From Ignavibacteriaceae bacterium (GTDB taxonomy: Bacteria; Bacteroidota; Ignavibacteria; Ignavibacteriales; Ignavibacteriaceae), in contig JACAFA010000128.1 of assembly GCA_013388525.1 (NCBI GenBank), positions 1-34,809 on the forward strand: 34,809 nucleotides of DNA. The letters are read 5' to 3'. This document shows positions 7,309 through 15,379 of the stretch, in pieces; the stretch's first letter is position 1; the number at the start of each line of letters is the position of its first letter. The translations under genes were made by a program, and so were the position numbers. Below the pieces are notes generated by a model, which saw only the letters and a program-made list of their open reading frames with translations, was not told the DNA's origin and searched no databases.

Positions 7309-8496
7309 GTGCCTTCAGTTATTTTAAAGAAAGCTGCTGATAATTTCATTAAGAGGAAGCATCCCTGGATTTTTTCAGGTGCAATTGAAAAAGTTGAGGG
7401 AAATCCTTCAAACGGCGAGACTGTTCAAATATTCACATCGAACAAAATTCCCATTGGTCACGGAAGTTATTCGCCTTCATCTCAAATCAGAGTAAGAGTC
7501 TGGTCTTTTAATCCTGAAGAAAAAATTGATTCAGAATTTTTCAGGAGAAAAATATTTCTCGCAAATTCACTAAGAGAAAAAGTAATTGATTTTTCTAAAA
7601 CAAATGCATATAGAATTATAAATGCAGAAAGCGATAACATTCCGGGATTGATTGTTGACCGTTATTCAAATTATCTCGTCTGCCAATTTCTTTCTGCAGG
7701 TGCTGAGTTTAATAAGAAAATAATAGTTGAAATTCTTGATGATGCATTTAATCCTTCGGGAATATTTGAACGTTCTGATGTTGAAGTAAGAACCAAAGAA
7801 AATCTTCAGCCAATGCAAGGTTTGTTAACAGGAACTGTTCCTGAAGATTTAGTAGAAGTGAAGGAAAATGGATTTAAGTTTTTTGCTGATGTAAAAGGTG
7901 GTCACAAAACAGGTTTCTATCTTGACCAGAGAGATAACCGTGCACTGCTTTCAGAATTTTCAAAAGGGAAGAATGTCCTGAATTGTTTTTCTTACACCGG
8001 AGGATTTTCAGTTTATGCGCTTGCTTCGGGTGCTAACAAAGTGACGCAGATAGATTCTTCTGAAGTTGCACTGGAAATTGCAAATAAAAATATTGGACTG
8101 AACGGATTAAACTTGTCTTCCGTTGAAAATATTAATGATGATGTGTTCACAGTGTTGAGAAAATTCCGCGATGAAAGAAGAACTTTTGATGTGATAATTT
8201 TAGATCCACCTAAGTTTGCCGAGTCTGCTTCACAAATCCAGAAAGCGAGCAGAGGATATAAGGATATTAATTTGCTTGCAATTAAACTGCTGAATCCGGG
8301 TGGAGTTTTATTTACATTTTCTTGTTCCGGTCACATCTCGCCAGAACTTTTTCAAAAAATTGTTGCAGATGCCGCACTTGATTCCGGAAGGGAAGCGAAA
8401 ATTATAAAGCAGCTGACTCAATCTTCAGATCATCCGGTTTCGCTGAATTTTCCCGAAGGATTGTATTTAAAGGGGTTGATTTGTTTGATTGATTAA
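7309..8496 (+). CDS. rlmI: Class I SAM-dependent 23S rRNA methyltransferase (RlmI family)
   Basis: This 395-residue protein has an N-terminal PUA domain (about 1-80), a linker with NAESDNIPGLIVDRY, and a C-terminal Rossmann methyltransferase domain. SAM-binding motif I is NCFSYTGGFS (225-234), the acidic strand end is QIDSS (247-251), motif IV is DPPKF (299-303), and the cysteine motif SCSG (338-341) is in the expected place. RlmI methylates C5 of a cytosine in 23S rRNA (C1962 in E. coli); the exact position here is inferred. The start is GTG at 7309, fixed by the conserved N-terminus MPSVILKKA. The gene converges with the next one, with only 14 bp between stops. Confidence 0.92.
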   Translation: MPSVILKKAADNFIKRKHPWIFSGAIEKVEGNPSNGETVQIFTSNKIPIGHGSYSPSSQIRVRVWSFNPEEKIDSEFFRRKIFLANSLREKVIDFSKTNAYRIINAESDNIPGLIVDRYSNYLVCQFLSAGAEFNKKIIVEILDDAFNPSGIFERSDVEVRTKENLQPMQGLLTGTVPEDLVEVKENGFKFFADVKGGHKTGFYLDQRDNRALLSEFSKGKNVLNCFSYTGGFSVYALASGANKVTQIDSSEVALEIANKNIGLNGLNLSSVENINDDVFTVLRKFRDERRTFDVIILDPPKFAESASQIQKASRGYKDINLLAIKLLNPGGVLFTFSCSGHISPELFQKIVADAALDSGREAKIIKQLTQSSDHPVSLNFPEGLYLKGLICLID

Positions 8497-8510
8497 TGGT
8501 GCAACGTGAA

Positions 8511-9167
8511 TTACTTTAAAACCATCATCTTTTTTACCGACACAAATTTATCAGCACTTAACCTGTATACATACATCCCGCTTGCGATATTACTTCCGCT
8601 AAATTGTACTTCTTTGTAACCCGCTTCTTGTCCTTCGTTTACAAGAGTAGCTACTTCGCTTCCCAATATGTCATAAACTTTTAATGTTACTCTTGCATCA
8701 TGAGGAAGCTGATACTGTATTGTTGTAGTCGGGTTAAACGGGTTAGGAAAATTTTGCTCAAGTTTAAATTCTTTTGGCCCTGTGTAGCTGAATATAAAAC
8801 TCTTCATCATCATTAGTCCGTTTGCATCTGTTATCATAAATTCTATTGTGTCTTTGCGGTTTATTGGTGCATTTCTGTTTATGTCAAAAGTAAATGATAC
8901 ATCCTTCTCTGCCTTAGCATTTAATATATCAATAGTTTTCTCTGACTGATGAAATGTGATTACCTCTTCCTCTAAGCCTTCCCTTAGGGGAGGTTTGGCG
9001 GGGCTCTTTATTATTATTTCTGTTACCGGATTTTCTTCAGATACATTTGCAACCGTTAGGATTATTTCATTGCCCTTTGTGCCGGGTGTTACTTCGTAAA
9101 TGATTTGTGAGAATGAATTAGCGCAGAGAAATATTAAGAGTACGAGCGAGAAATTTAGTGTCTTCAT
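8511..9167 (-). CDS. Secreted protein with type IX secretion C-terminal sorting domain
   Basis: The 218-residue protein has a signal peptide (MKTLNFSLVLLIFLCANSFS, 1-20), a beta-rich region resembling the linker domain of T9SS cargos (about 30-130), and a complete type A sorting domain. That domain runs from FKLEQNFPNPFNPTTTI (134-150), through VYDILGSEVATLV, to the final KKMMVLK. Such cargos are exported by the type IX system and anchored or released at the cell surface. There is almost no passenger domain, so the protein may be a structural adaptor or a relic of a larger one. Residues 55-68 (SPAKPPLREGLEEE) look foreign and coincide with a palindromic DNA insert. It is the last gene of a three-gene minus-strand block, 34 bp after the IPT gene. 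Confidence 0.9.
   Translation of the reverse strand: MKTLNFSLVLLIFLCANSFSQIIYEVTPGTKGNEIILTVANVSEENPVTEIIIKSPAKPPLREGLEEEVITFHQSEKTIDILNAKAEKDVSFTFDINRNAPINRKDTIEFMITDANGLMMMKSFIFSYTGPKEFKLEQNFPNPFNPTTTIQYQLPHDARVTLKVYDILGSEVATLVNEGQEAGYKEVQFSGSNIASGMYVYRLSADKFVSVKKMMVLK
8977..8993. repeat. Palindromic core of an in-frame insert in the T9SS gene
   Basis: CCTTCCCTTAGGGGAGG is a near-perfect palindrome (one wobble pair) and far more GC-rich than its surroundings. It encodes part of KPPLREGLEEE. Similar CCCCTAAGGGG-type elements that translate as KPPLREG or related peptides are, to my recollection, scattered in Bacteroidota genomes. Confidence 0.5.
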
Positions 9168-9201
9168 AATAGTTAATTCTTAGTTATAAATTATACATTA
9201 T

Positions 9202-11082
9202 CTACGGACAAGGGGTTGACAATTTGTTTGCAGTTACACTTGTCTGGTCCAACGTCCAGGTTAAATTTTTTCCATTAAAAACCACGATTAAAACATTCGT
9301 ATGATTACCGGGAAGAAAAAGTTTCGGTTGCCCCCGGTCTATTGGTGTCGGTGCAAATTTATTTTTACTTCCAACAGGTACATACACAGTCACACTGTTA
9401 TTATTATTATATCCAAAATAAGCCCAATATGAATCATCGCCCATATTACGGACGCATTGAAGAGTTGGTGTTAATGTTTGCGGTAAGTTATCTACTACAG
9501 AAAACGTAAGTGTGTCTGAGTTAGAACCATAATTGCTTACCCATACCGGGTAATTCCCGATGGTTGATACTTCAGAACCACTCAACTGAAATGTAAGTTC
9601 AGTTTCTGAAACAAAATTTGTAGTTTTAACTGATCCGTTAAAGTAAACAACCGATGAATCTGTGAAAAAATCTCCCGTTGCTGTTGCTGTTATTGCCGAA
9701 GGAGGAGTACCAACTGAAAAAACCCGAAGTGCAATTGCTGGTGAGATTGAGGTTAACACCGGTGGCTGCGGGACAACCGTAAAAATTAACGTATCTGATG
9801 TTCCCCACTGATCTGTTACCCAGACAGGATAATTACCTACAACTGAAATATCTGATGTTGATATTTCTGCTGTTAGCACACTGTCTGAAATGAGTGTTGT
9901 AGTTTTTTCAGTGTCATTAAAGTAAACAGTTGAAAGAGTATCGAAACCTTGACCATATACTGTTAAAGTAAATGGCGATGAATTAACTACTGCTGATGAT
10001 GGATTGAGCGATGTTAAATCTAACACATTAAAAATCGAATCCATCTTTAATGTATAGATTTGTCTTGTTGATTCTTCTATATCTATTACATAGTAAATGT
10101 TGTTTGGGTAATTGTCGAAGGTGTAAACCATACCACCTGACGGAAGAGTGAGTGTTTTAAGCAGCTCTGCATTTGGGGTGTAAAATATTTCAATATCTCC
10201 AGTATGAGAATATCTCAAAGAGTCATCAATTTCAGTATCCATTACTATTAGAAATTCACCATCACCACTAAAATATGCTTCTGACAAACCATCATGATAA
10301 ATAAATGGAGAACCTGAGTCATTATCAAAATCATAAATTCTAAAATAAAAATCCTTAACCGCGTTATTATGATCTGGATATGAAGAAATTATTCCTTTAC
10401 CGTTTCTACCAAAAGTTAAATCATATCCATCAGTTCCCTCATAACCAAAATCTGACAAATCTTGTTTTTGAATTATATCATTTAATATTAATGAATATGT
10501 TGAAATCTGATATGGCTCGCTTAGTGTGTCTCTGCTAAAAAAATAAATCTTATTGCTATCAGAAGAAAAAAATGAACTATGAGGAGGATATAACAAGGAA
10601 TTGTTATAAGCAATATTATCAATGCTATGGGTGGAGATAATTTCTTTTATTGATAAATCAAGTACGGATATTATTCCATAATCATTAGCAAATAAATACA
10701 GATTATTTCTTTGAGATGAATATAACAATTCATCCAAGCCTCCCATATCTTCTTGTAATACAAAATAATTTGAAGTGTCTCGTGAGTCGTATAAGAGGTA
10801 ACTGACAAAATTATTCACTATTGATCCTATTGCTAAATAAATACATGATGGGTCTGTAGTTACGAATATTTCATCTGAAGCAAACTGCTGTGGTGGAAAA
10901 TCTTCCACCAAATTAGCAGTAAGATTAAAACGCTGTATTTTCTCAAATAAATGTTCTTCTCCATAAAGTGTATCTGTAAACTGATTAGTGAAATAAAGAT
11001 ACGGCTGTGCCTCAGCAAATGATGTAAACATTGCTAATAAAAAGCCAATTAAAAAGATTATTTCTTTCATTTTTTTCCTCAT
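9202..11082 (-). CDS. Secreted IPT/TIG-domain protein with N-terminal propeller-like region
   Basis: The 626-residue protein has a signal peptide ending near AEAQ (22-26). A region of about 325 residues follows, with repeating beta-strand phrases such as NNLYLFANDYGIISVLDL, which resembles a beta-propeller. Two IPT/TIG Ig-like domains come next (about 356-436 and 441-530; both contain VGNYPVWV or IGNYPVWV and SDTLxF). A C-terminal domain (about 537-625) has C543, YFGYNN, DRGQP (582-586), LTWTLD and C625, suggesting a disulfide. I recognise this last domain as a recurring C-terminal module of secreted proteins in several phyla, without known function. No T9SS sorting domain is present. Its ATG overlaps the stop of the upstream gene (ATGA, 11079-11082), so the two are translationally coupled. 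Confidence 0.8.
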   Translation of the reverse strand: MRKKMKEIIFLIGFLLAMFTSFAEAQPYLYFTNQFTDTLYGEEHLFEKIQRFNLTANLVEDFPPQQFASDEIFVTTDPSCIYLAIGSIVNNFVSYLLYDSRDTSNYFVLQEDMGGLDELLYSSQRNNLYLFANDYGIISVLDLSIKEIISTHSIDNIAYNNSLLYPPHSSFFSSDSNKIYFFSRDTLSEPYQISTYSLILNDIIQKQDLSDFGYEGTDGYDLTFGRNGKGIISSYPDHNNAVKDFYFRIYDFDNDSGSPFIYHDGLSEAYFSGDGEFLIVMDTEIDDSLRYSHTGDIEIFYTPNAELLKTLTLPSGGMVYTFDNYPNNIYYVIDIEESTRQIYTLKMDSIFNVLDLTSLNPSSAVVNSSPFTLTVYGQGFDTLSTVYFNDTEKTTTLISDSVLTAEISTSDISVVGNYPVWVTDQWGTSDTLIFTVVPQPPVLTSISPAIALRVFSVGTPPSAITATATGDFFTDSSVVYFNGSVKTTNFVSETELTFQLSGSEVSTIGNYPVWVSNYGSNSDTLTFSVVDNLPQTLTPTLQCVRNMGDDSYWAYFGYNNNNSVTVYVPVGSKNKFAPTPIDRGQPKLFLPGNHTNVLIVVFNGKNLTWTLDQTSVTANKLSTPCP

Positions 11083-13076
11083 TTATTATTTAACTGAAGA
11101 TAGATTTGATACACAGTTTTACCATAGTTATTTGCTCTCCTAGAATTTTCTACCCAACCGACTTTTCCATGATAATTCCACAACCTCATTATACTCCCAT
11201 TCCATCTATTCCAATTCCAGTATCTTTCATTACTATTATAATTCTGGTATGCATTCATCAAGAATTTATCCTCTAAATAATATGCACCGCGATTTAGTAT
11301 ATAATCCATCGAAGTATTTTTGGCAGTATCAAATCTATCCTTTCCGGTTTCCAGGTTGTGTTTCCAATGCCATAAATCCATTTCGGTAGGTGATGGGCTA
11401 TTATCAATTTTCGCTAGTCCAAACCCATTAGGTACTCCATAAGTAGGATATCCCTTTTTATTATATTTCCAGCCATACAACCATCCATGAAATGATTTAT
11501 AATACAAGTCATTATCTTTCGTATTAAAATGCTGAAACTTTACTCCCTGTATTGCGCTTTCATGATAAACAATAGCTTTATAGTCAATAGGGTTTGCATA
11601 ATCTTTAACGCTTTGAGGATCAGGATTAGTTCCTAATATTTTACCTCCATCCTGCTGTTTAAAACCAATAATTTGCCCAGAATTATTTTTAGCCGTAACC
11701 TGAATGAAAACATAACCACCTGTAAAAATACTATCTCCCTCATACCATTCATTAATGATAGCATCACATCCACCTTCCTGTGAATAATGTTTTCCTTTAA
11801 ACTCTGCGGAATCAAGATTAGCAATATTAAATGGTACAGTCCAGAAAGTTGTATCAGAATTATTTGCGTTAGATGTTCCACTAATTTTTACCATACCAGT
11901 TCTCCTACATAAAGTATCAGCTGTATAAAATTCATGTCGATAAAGTGTATATCTTATCCAGTATTCCCACTCAAAAGTAACTGATCCCTTATTATAATTT
12001 TTTAATTTTGCCTTACAAATAACCGCAGGCATCTGTGGTTCTGCTGATATCCACTCTGTTGTATCGGCTGTTGGATACATAATCTCCAAAGGATTATCTT
12101 TCACTACACTTACATCATCATAACTTTCGGATTGCCATCCGAAAAAACAATCAATTTCAAGAAATTCCACTTGTTGGTCACCTTTATTATTCTGTTTATC
12201 AACCGGATCAATCAACCCAACCCTTAAAAGAACAGTACCAGTAGAGTCAGCAGAAGTATCAGCAATAAAATATATTGGTTGCAATACATCAACAATATAT
12301 GCGCCTTCTTGATTTCCCGCTACTAATTTTCCTAAGATACATCCATCAAGCATTCCTGCTTCATAGGTTTGTGTTGAGTCAAAATCAACTAATGTTCCAT
12401 CAGGCAATCGTTTTTTTATTACTACTTGTGCGGTGTCGCCAGGATAAATAGTATCAGGCACTACTTTTACATCAAGACTGTCCCAGGCTATCATTATCGA
12501 ATCGGTTCCATAATCACGCCAAACTTGAGTCAAAAGCCATATTGGACAACCACATTGTAGTTCCTCTAAAACATTATTTGTATAACTGGTATCTGTTTTT
12601 CCACCATCAAATCCTGCACAATGCCATGTAAATTGTTCGTAATTTACTTTGACTACCAAAGCACTATCTCCGGGAGTTGAGCTTGGTGTAAAGTATTTAT
12701 ATACTCCGTTCCCGATTCTGCTTATCGAGCCAAGATTTGGTTCTAGAATTATATTTCTTTCCAAGAAATTGTCATCTTCCTCGTCGTATTCGTAAGGAGG
12801 ACTTGCATTTACCCAAAGTGTCATATTTGCTGTTTCACCCGGTTCAATTGACGAAGGTGTAAACCTTAAATCAATTGCAGATGAATCATAATTTTCAATA
12901 TAACATCCACCAATCCACCAGCCATCGCCTTCAGCCATTAGCCTATCAGTTGTTCGTGCTGTGGGTGTTATCTCTACTTTTTCCTTTATCACCACTTGTG
13001 GAAAAATAATATTGTTAAATAAAAATATATTTAAGATAATCGGAAATATCCCGCGGGCAAGTATTTTATTATTCAT
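11079..13076 (-). CDS. Large secreted protein with Ig-like regions and C-terminal lysozyme-like domain
   Basis: The 665-residue protein has a signal peptide (about 1-27, ending FPQ), then beta-rich segments in which IEPGETANMTLWV (78-90) and IYPGDTAQVVI (210-220) look like the first strands of Ig-like domains. The C-terminal 170 residues resemble a lysozyme/lytic-transglycosylase fold: AIVYHESAIQ with a candidate catalytic Glu506, GFGLAKID (551-558), DLWHWKHNLETG (567-578) and a later YxxYNSNERYW segment. A similar order (HES, then GxGL, then W.WK.N..G, then YN) occurs in secreted SLT-like domains. Activity on peptidoglycan is inference. There are ten or so Cys residues, consistent with an exported disulfide-containing protein. 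It is the first gene of the minus-strand block and lies just downstream of a promoter with a C9 tract. Confidence 0.7.
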   Translation of the reverse strand: MNNKILARGIFPIILNIFLFNNIIFPQVVIKEKVEITPTARTTDRLMAEGDGWWIGGCYIENYDSSAIDLRFTPSSIEPGETANMTLWVNASPPYEYDEEDDNFLERNIILEPNLGSISRIGNGVYKYFTPSSTPGDSALVVKVNYEQFTWHCAGFDGGKTDTSYTNNVLEELQCGCPIWLLTQVWRDYGTDSIMIAWDSLDVKVVPDTIYPGDTAQVVIKKRLPDGTLVDFDSTQTYEAGMLDGCILGKLVAGNQEGAYIVDVLQPIYFIADTSADSTGTVLLRVGLIDPVDKQNNKGDQQVEFLEIDCFFGWQSESYDDVSVVKDNPLEIMYPTADTTEWISAEPQMPAVICKAKLKNYNKGSVTFEWEYWIRYTLYRHEFYTADTLCRRTGMVKISGTSNANNSDTTFWTVPFNIANLDSAEFKGKHYSQEGGCDAIINEWYEGDSIFTGGYVFIQVTAKNNSGQIIGFKQQDGGKILGTNPDPQSVKDYANPIDYKAIVYHESAIQGVKFQHFNTKDNDLYYKSFHGWLYGWKYNKKGYPTYGVPNGFGLAKIDNSPSPTEMDLWHWKHNLETGKDRFDTAKNTSMDYILNRGAYYLEDKFLMNAYQNYNSNERYWNWNRWNGSIMRLWNYHGKVGWVENSRRANNYGKTVYQIYLQLNNK

Positions 13077-13129
13077 ATGAAACTCGTACTTAAGTCTATT
13101 TCGTTGAAAATATGGAATGTCTTCCTTCC

Positions 13130-13162
13130 TAAAAATAAATGAGGGGGGGGGTACATTTGCAA
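13130..13162 (-). promoter_or_regulatory. Candidate promoter with a C9 homopolymer in its spacer
   Basis: On the minus strand there is TTG (13162-13160), a 22-bp spacer, and TATTTTTA (13137-13130, one mismatch to TAnnTTTG). The spacer contains nine consecutive C (plus-strand G at 13143-13151). The expected spacer for this sigma factor is near 20 bp, as in the two other candidate promoters at 617-647 and 1427-1458. Slipped-strand changes of the C tract would therefore move the promoter toward or away from its optimum. The start codon of the secreted-protein block is 54 bp downstream. The rest of the 259-bp gap (13077-13335) shows no ORF. Confidence 0.45.
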
Positions 13163-13335
13163 GAGGTTAAGGAAATATTTTTTTGAAATCAACTTTTATG
13201 CAAAATCATTTTTAATCTATTTTAAGCTGTTGTCTGGTAATTAAACAATGTAACAATTAAACAATTCCTTAAACTAAAGTCCTTATTTTTTATTTGTAAT
13301 TTTACCTCAGTAATAATTTAAATTGAAGAAAAACG

Positions 13336-13890
13336 ATGAATTTTTGGCTGCTTGGTATTCTTGTATTTCTCGCGCGCATTGTTGATGTTTCTTTAGGCAC
13401 TTTACGAACCATAAGCATTGTGCAGGGAAGAACTAAAATTGCGTTCTTCCTTGCTGTGGCAGAAATCAGTATCTGGCTTTTGGTTTTAAGTGCAGTTCTG
13501 CCCAAAGTTGTTGAAACTCCGTTACTGGGATTTTTCTATGCATTCGGATTTGCAACAGGTAATGTGGTGGGTATATTAGTTGAAAAAAAATTAGCAATGG
13601 GTTATACTAACTTCAGAATTATTACCGGTAAGCACGTGAAAGAAATTACAAACTCGATGAGGGAAAAAGGTTTTGCTGTTACTACTTTTGAAGGTCAGGG
13701 TAAAGATGGAATAGTTACGGAAATTTATGTTGCAGCAGAAAGAAAACATCTTCCTATGCTTATTAAGATTGTAAAAGAAATTGAACCGGACGCTTTTTAC
13801 ATTGCAGAGCAAGCAGGCTTTATTAGTAAAATAAGAAGACCGACAATGGTTCCTGCAACGGGTTGGCGAAGTGTTCAAAAGAAGAAATAA
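13336..13890 (+). CDS. DUF2179/UPF0316 membrane protein
   Basis: The 184-residue protein has three transmembrane helices (about 3-25, 33-55 and 60-80), with the family signature LARIVDVSLGTLRTISIVQG in the first loop. A soluble alpha/beta DUF2179 domain follows (about 100-165: GKDGIVTEIYVAAERKHLPML). UPF0316 proteins are inner-membrane proteins of unknown function. DUF2179 is a small regulatory-like domain also found at the end of YitT-type membrane proteins. The stop is separated by only 2 bp from the start of a GNAT gene, so the two form an operon. Confidence 0.92.
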   Translation: MNFWLLGILVFLARIVDVSLGTLRTISIVQGRTKIAFFLAVAEISIWLLVLSAVLPKVVETPLLGFFYAFGFATGNVVGILVEKKLAMGYTNFRIITGKHVKEITNSMREKGFAVTTFEGQGKDGIVTEIYVAAERKHLPMLIKIVKEIEPDAFYIAEQAGFISKIRRPTMVPATGWRSVQKKK

Positions 13891-13892
13891 AA

Positions 13893-14690
13893 ATGAAAGA
13901 TTTCGAATTAGTTGAATCAGCTGCGTGGACGGACTTTTATCGTTCGGCTTTACCCGAAACAGTCGGGAAATGTGGTATAAAAATTTTTCCGGTTGGAGGT
14001 GTCAACGGAACAATAGCATCGAAGATTGATATACTTGCATTAAACCGTGTTGTTGGGTTGGGTATAAAAGAACCTATTGACGAGAGAATCATCGATATTA
14101 TTTTAAATAAAATAGAAGCAAACCAGGTAAAAAGATTTTTTATTCAGATTCATCCGGAAGTTTATTCAGATCAGCTAAAACGCCTTTTGGTTCTGCACGA
14201 TTTTTATCACTATAATAATTGGGTAAGATTAGCACGGGATAACTCGCCTGCAGAAAAAAGCAAAACCAATTTAGTTATTAGAAAAATATCGAAAAGTGAT
14301 AGCAGTTATTTTGGTAAAATTGTTGTTGAAGCTTTTAACTGGCCATCTGAATTAACAGATTGGATTACCGCACCGGTCGGCAGAAAAAACTGGTATCATT
14401 ACATGGCATTTGAAAAAGAAATTCCGGTTGCAACAGCTGCGTTTTATCATTCAGGCGAATATGCATGGTTTGATTTTGCTGCAACTCATCCTGATTACAG
14501 AGGCAAGGGTGCACAATCCTCATTACTCCCACAAAGAATAGAAGAATGCAGAAAACTTGGTGTGAAAGTGATAATAGTTGAAACAGCTGAACAGACTGCT
14601 GAAAAAGAATCGCCCTCGTACAGAAATGTTTTAAAGTCCGGTTTCAAAGAAGCATACAAGAGACCGAATTATATTTTTATCAAAAAGTAA
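13893..14690 (+). CDS. GNAT family N-acetyltransferase
   Basis: The protein has 265 residues when started at the ATG at 13893, two bases after the previous stop. A longer reading from TTG at 13863 would overlap the upstream gene and add only ten weakly structured residues. The N-terminal half (about 1-120) is a degenerate GNAT-like half. The C-terminal half carries the acetyl-CoA loop HPDYRGKGAQSSLL (about 208-221), preceded by YAWFDFAAT and followed by IIVETAEQ and YRNVLKSGFKEAYKRPNYIF, as in GNAT motif A and B. It transfers an acetyl group from acetyl-CoA to an unidentified amine. Co-transcription with the DUF2179 gene does not reveal a substrate. Confidence 0.88.
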   Translation: MKDFELVESAAWTDFYRSALPETVGKCGIKIFPVGGVNGTIASKIDILALNRVVGLGIKEPIDERIIDIILNKIEANQVKRFFIQIHPEVYSDQLKRLLVLHDFYHYNNWVRLARDNSPAEKSKTNLVIRKISKSDSSYFGKIVVEAFNWPSELTDWITAPVGRKNWYHYMAFEKEIPVATAAFYHSGEYAWFDFAATHPDYRGKGAQSSLLPQRIEECRKLGVKVIIVETAEQTAEKESPSYRNVLKSGFKEAYKRPNYIFIKK

Positions 14691-14824
14691 TAATATTTTT
14701 AATTGTCTTACGTTGTCGTTGCTGTTTCTATTATGATTTTCAGATAAATACTGTTTATTTTTCAGCAGGCTTTTTGGAATCCTTTAGTCAAAACAATCTG
14801 AAGTTTTGATCAGATCATAAAAAT

Positions 14825-15364
14825 GTGCTTGTAAACTTGAAGAAAACAGTTTCCATATTAATCCTGTCCCTATTTATTTATAACACCATCGGATTTCTGG
14901 CTATTCACCCTTTTATGTCTAAGTACTACAAATATCTTGGAATGCTTCGGGCTGATATGCCATCAGAAGAAGAAATGATTGAATTATTAATTTTTAATAA
15001 AGAAGATATTAAAAATAATAAAATTGATTTCAGATGGATACACTCGCGTGAGTTTAAATACAACGGAGATATGTACGATATCGTTTCAAAGAAAGAAACG
15101 GACAAGAAATTAATTGTATATGTTATCAACGATACAAAAGAAAAGAAGCTGGAAGAAGAATTTGAGAAAAAAGTTCATAAAAATTCTACTGAGGATAAAC
15201 AAATTCCTTCAGTAATAAAATATAGTCTTTCAATTTCGGAACCGGTTCAACAGGAACAAATCAGTAATCTTCTGTCATTTGAAGAAATCTTCAAATGCTT
15301 GTTTGCTGATTATTATCTATCAACTTATTTAGACATACCTTCACCACCGCCCCGATTCGTTTAA
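14825..15364 (+). CDS. Small membrane-anchored protein of unknown function upstream of a TonB receptor
   Basis: This 179-residue ORF starts at GTG 14825 (TTG at 14837 is an alternative). One hydrophobic helix at the N-terminus (TVSILILSLFIYNTIGFLAI) acts as signal anchor or uncleaved signal. A mostly soluble part follows, with EEEMIELL, EFKYNGDMYDIVSKK and YVINDTKEKKLEEEF. The pattern EF.YNG.MYDIV...Y...D..E..L is familiar to me from small conserved Bacteroidota proteins encoded next to TonB-dependent receptors. No function is established. The C-terminus is Pro-rich (DIPSPPPRFV). Its stop is about 200 bp before the receptor gene, with the large palindrome 15380-15530 in between. Confidence 0.75.
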   Translation: MLVNLKKTVSILILSLFIYNTIGFLAIHPFMSKYYKYLGMLRADMPSEEEMIELLIFNKEDIKNNKIDFRWIHSREFKYNGDMYDIVSKKETDKKLIVYVINDTKEKKLEEEFEKKVHKNSTEDKQIPSVIKYSLSISEPVQQEQISNLLSFEEIFKCLFADYYLSTYLDIPSPPPRFV

Positions 15365-15379
15365 TTATTTTCTTTTAAA

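Noticed and set aside
12791..13076. A possible downstream alternative start for the 665-residue secreted protein
   Set aside because: The ATG at 13076 gives a proper signal peptide; later starts would remove it.
13863..13892. TTG start extending the GNAT protein by ten residues
   Set aside because: It overlaps the DUF2179 gene, and the ATG at 13893 sits two bases after that gene's stop, the usual operon spacing.
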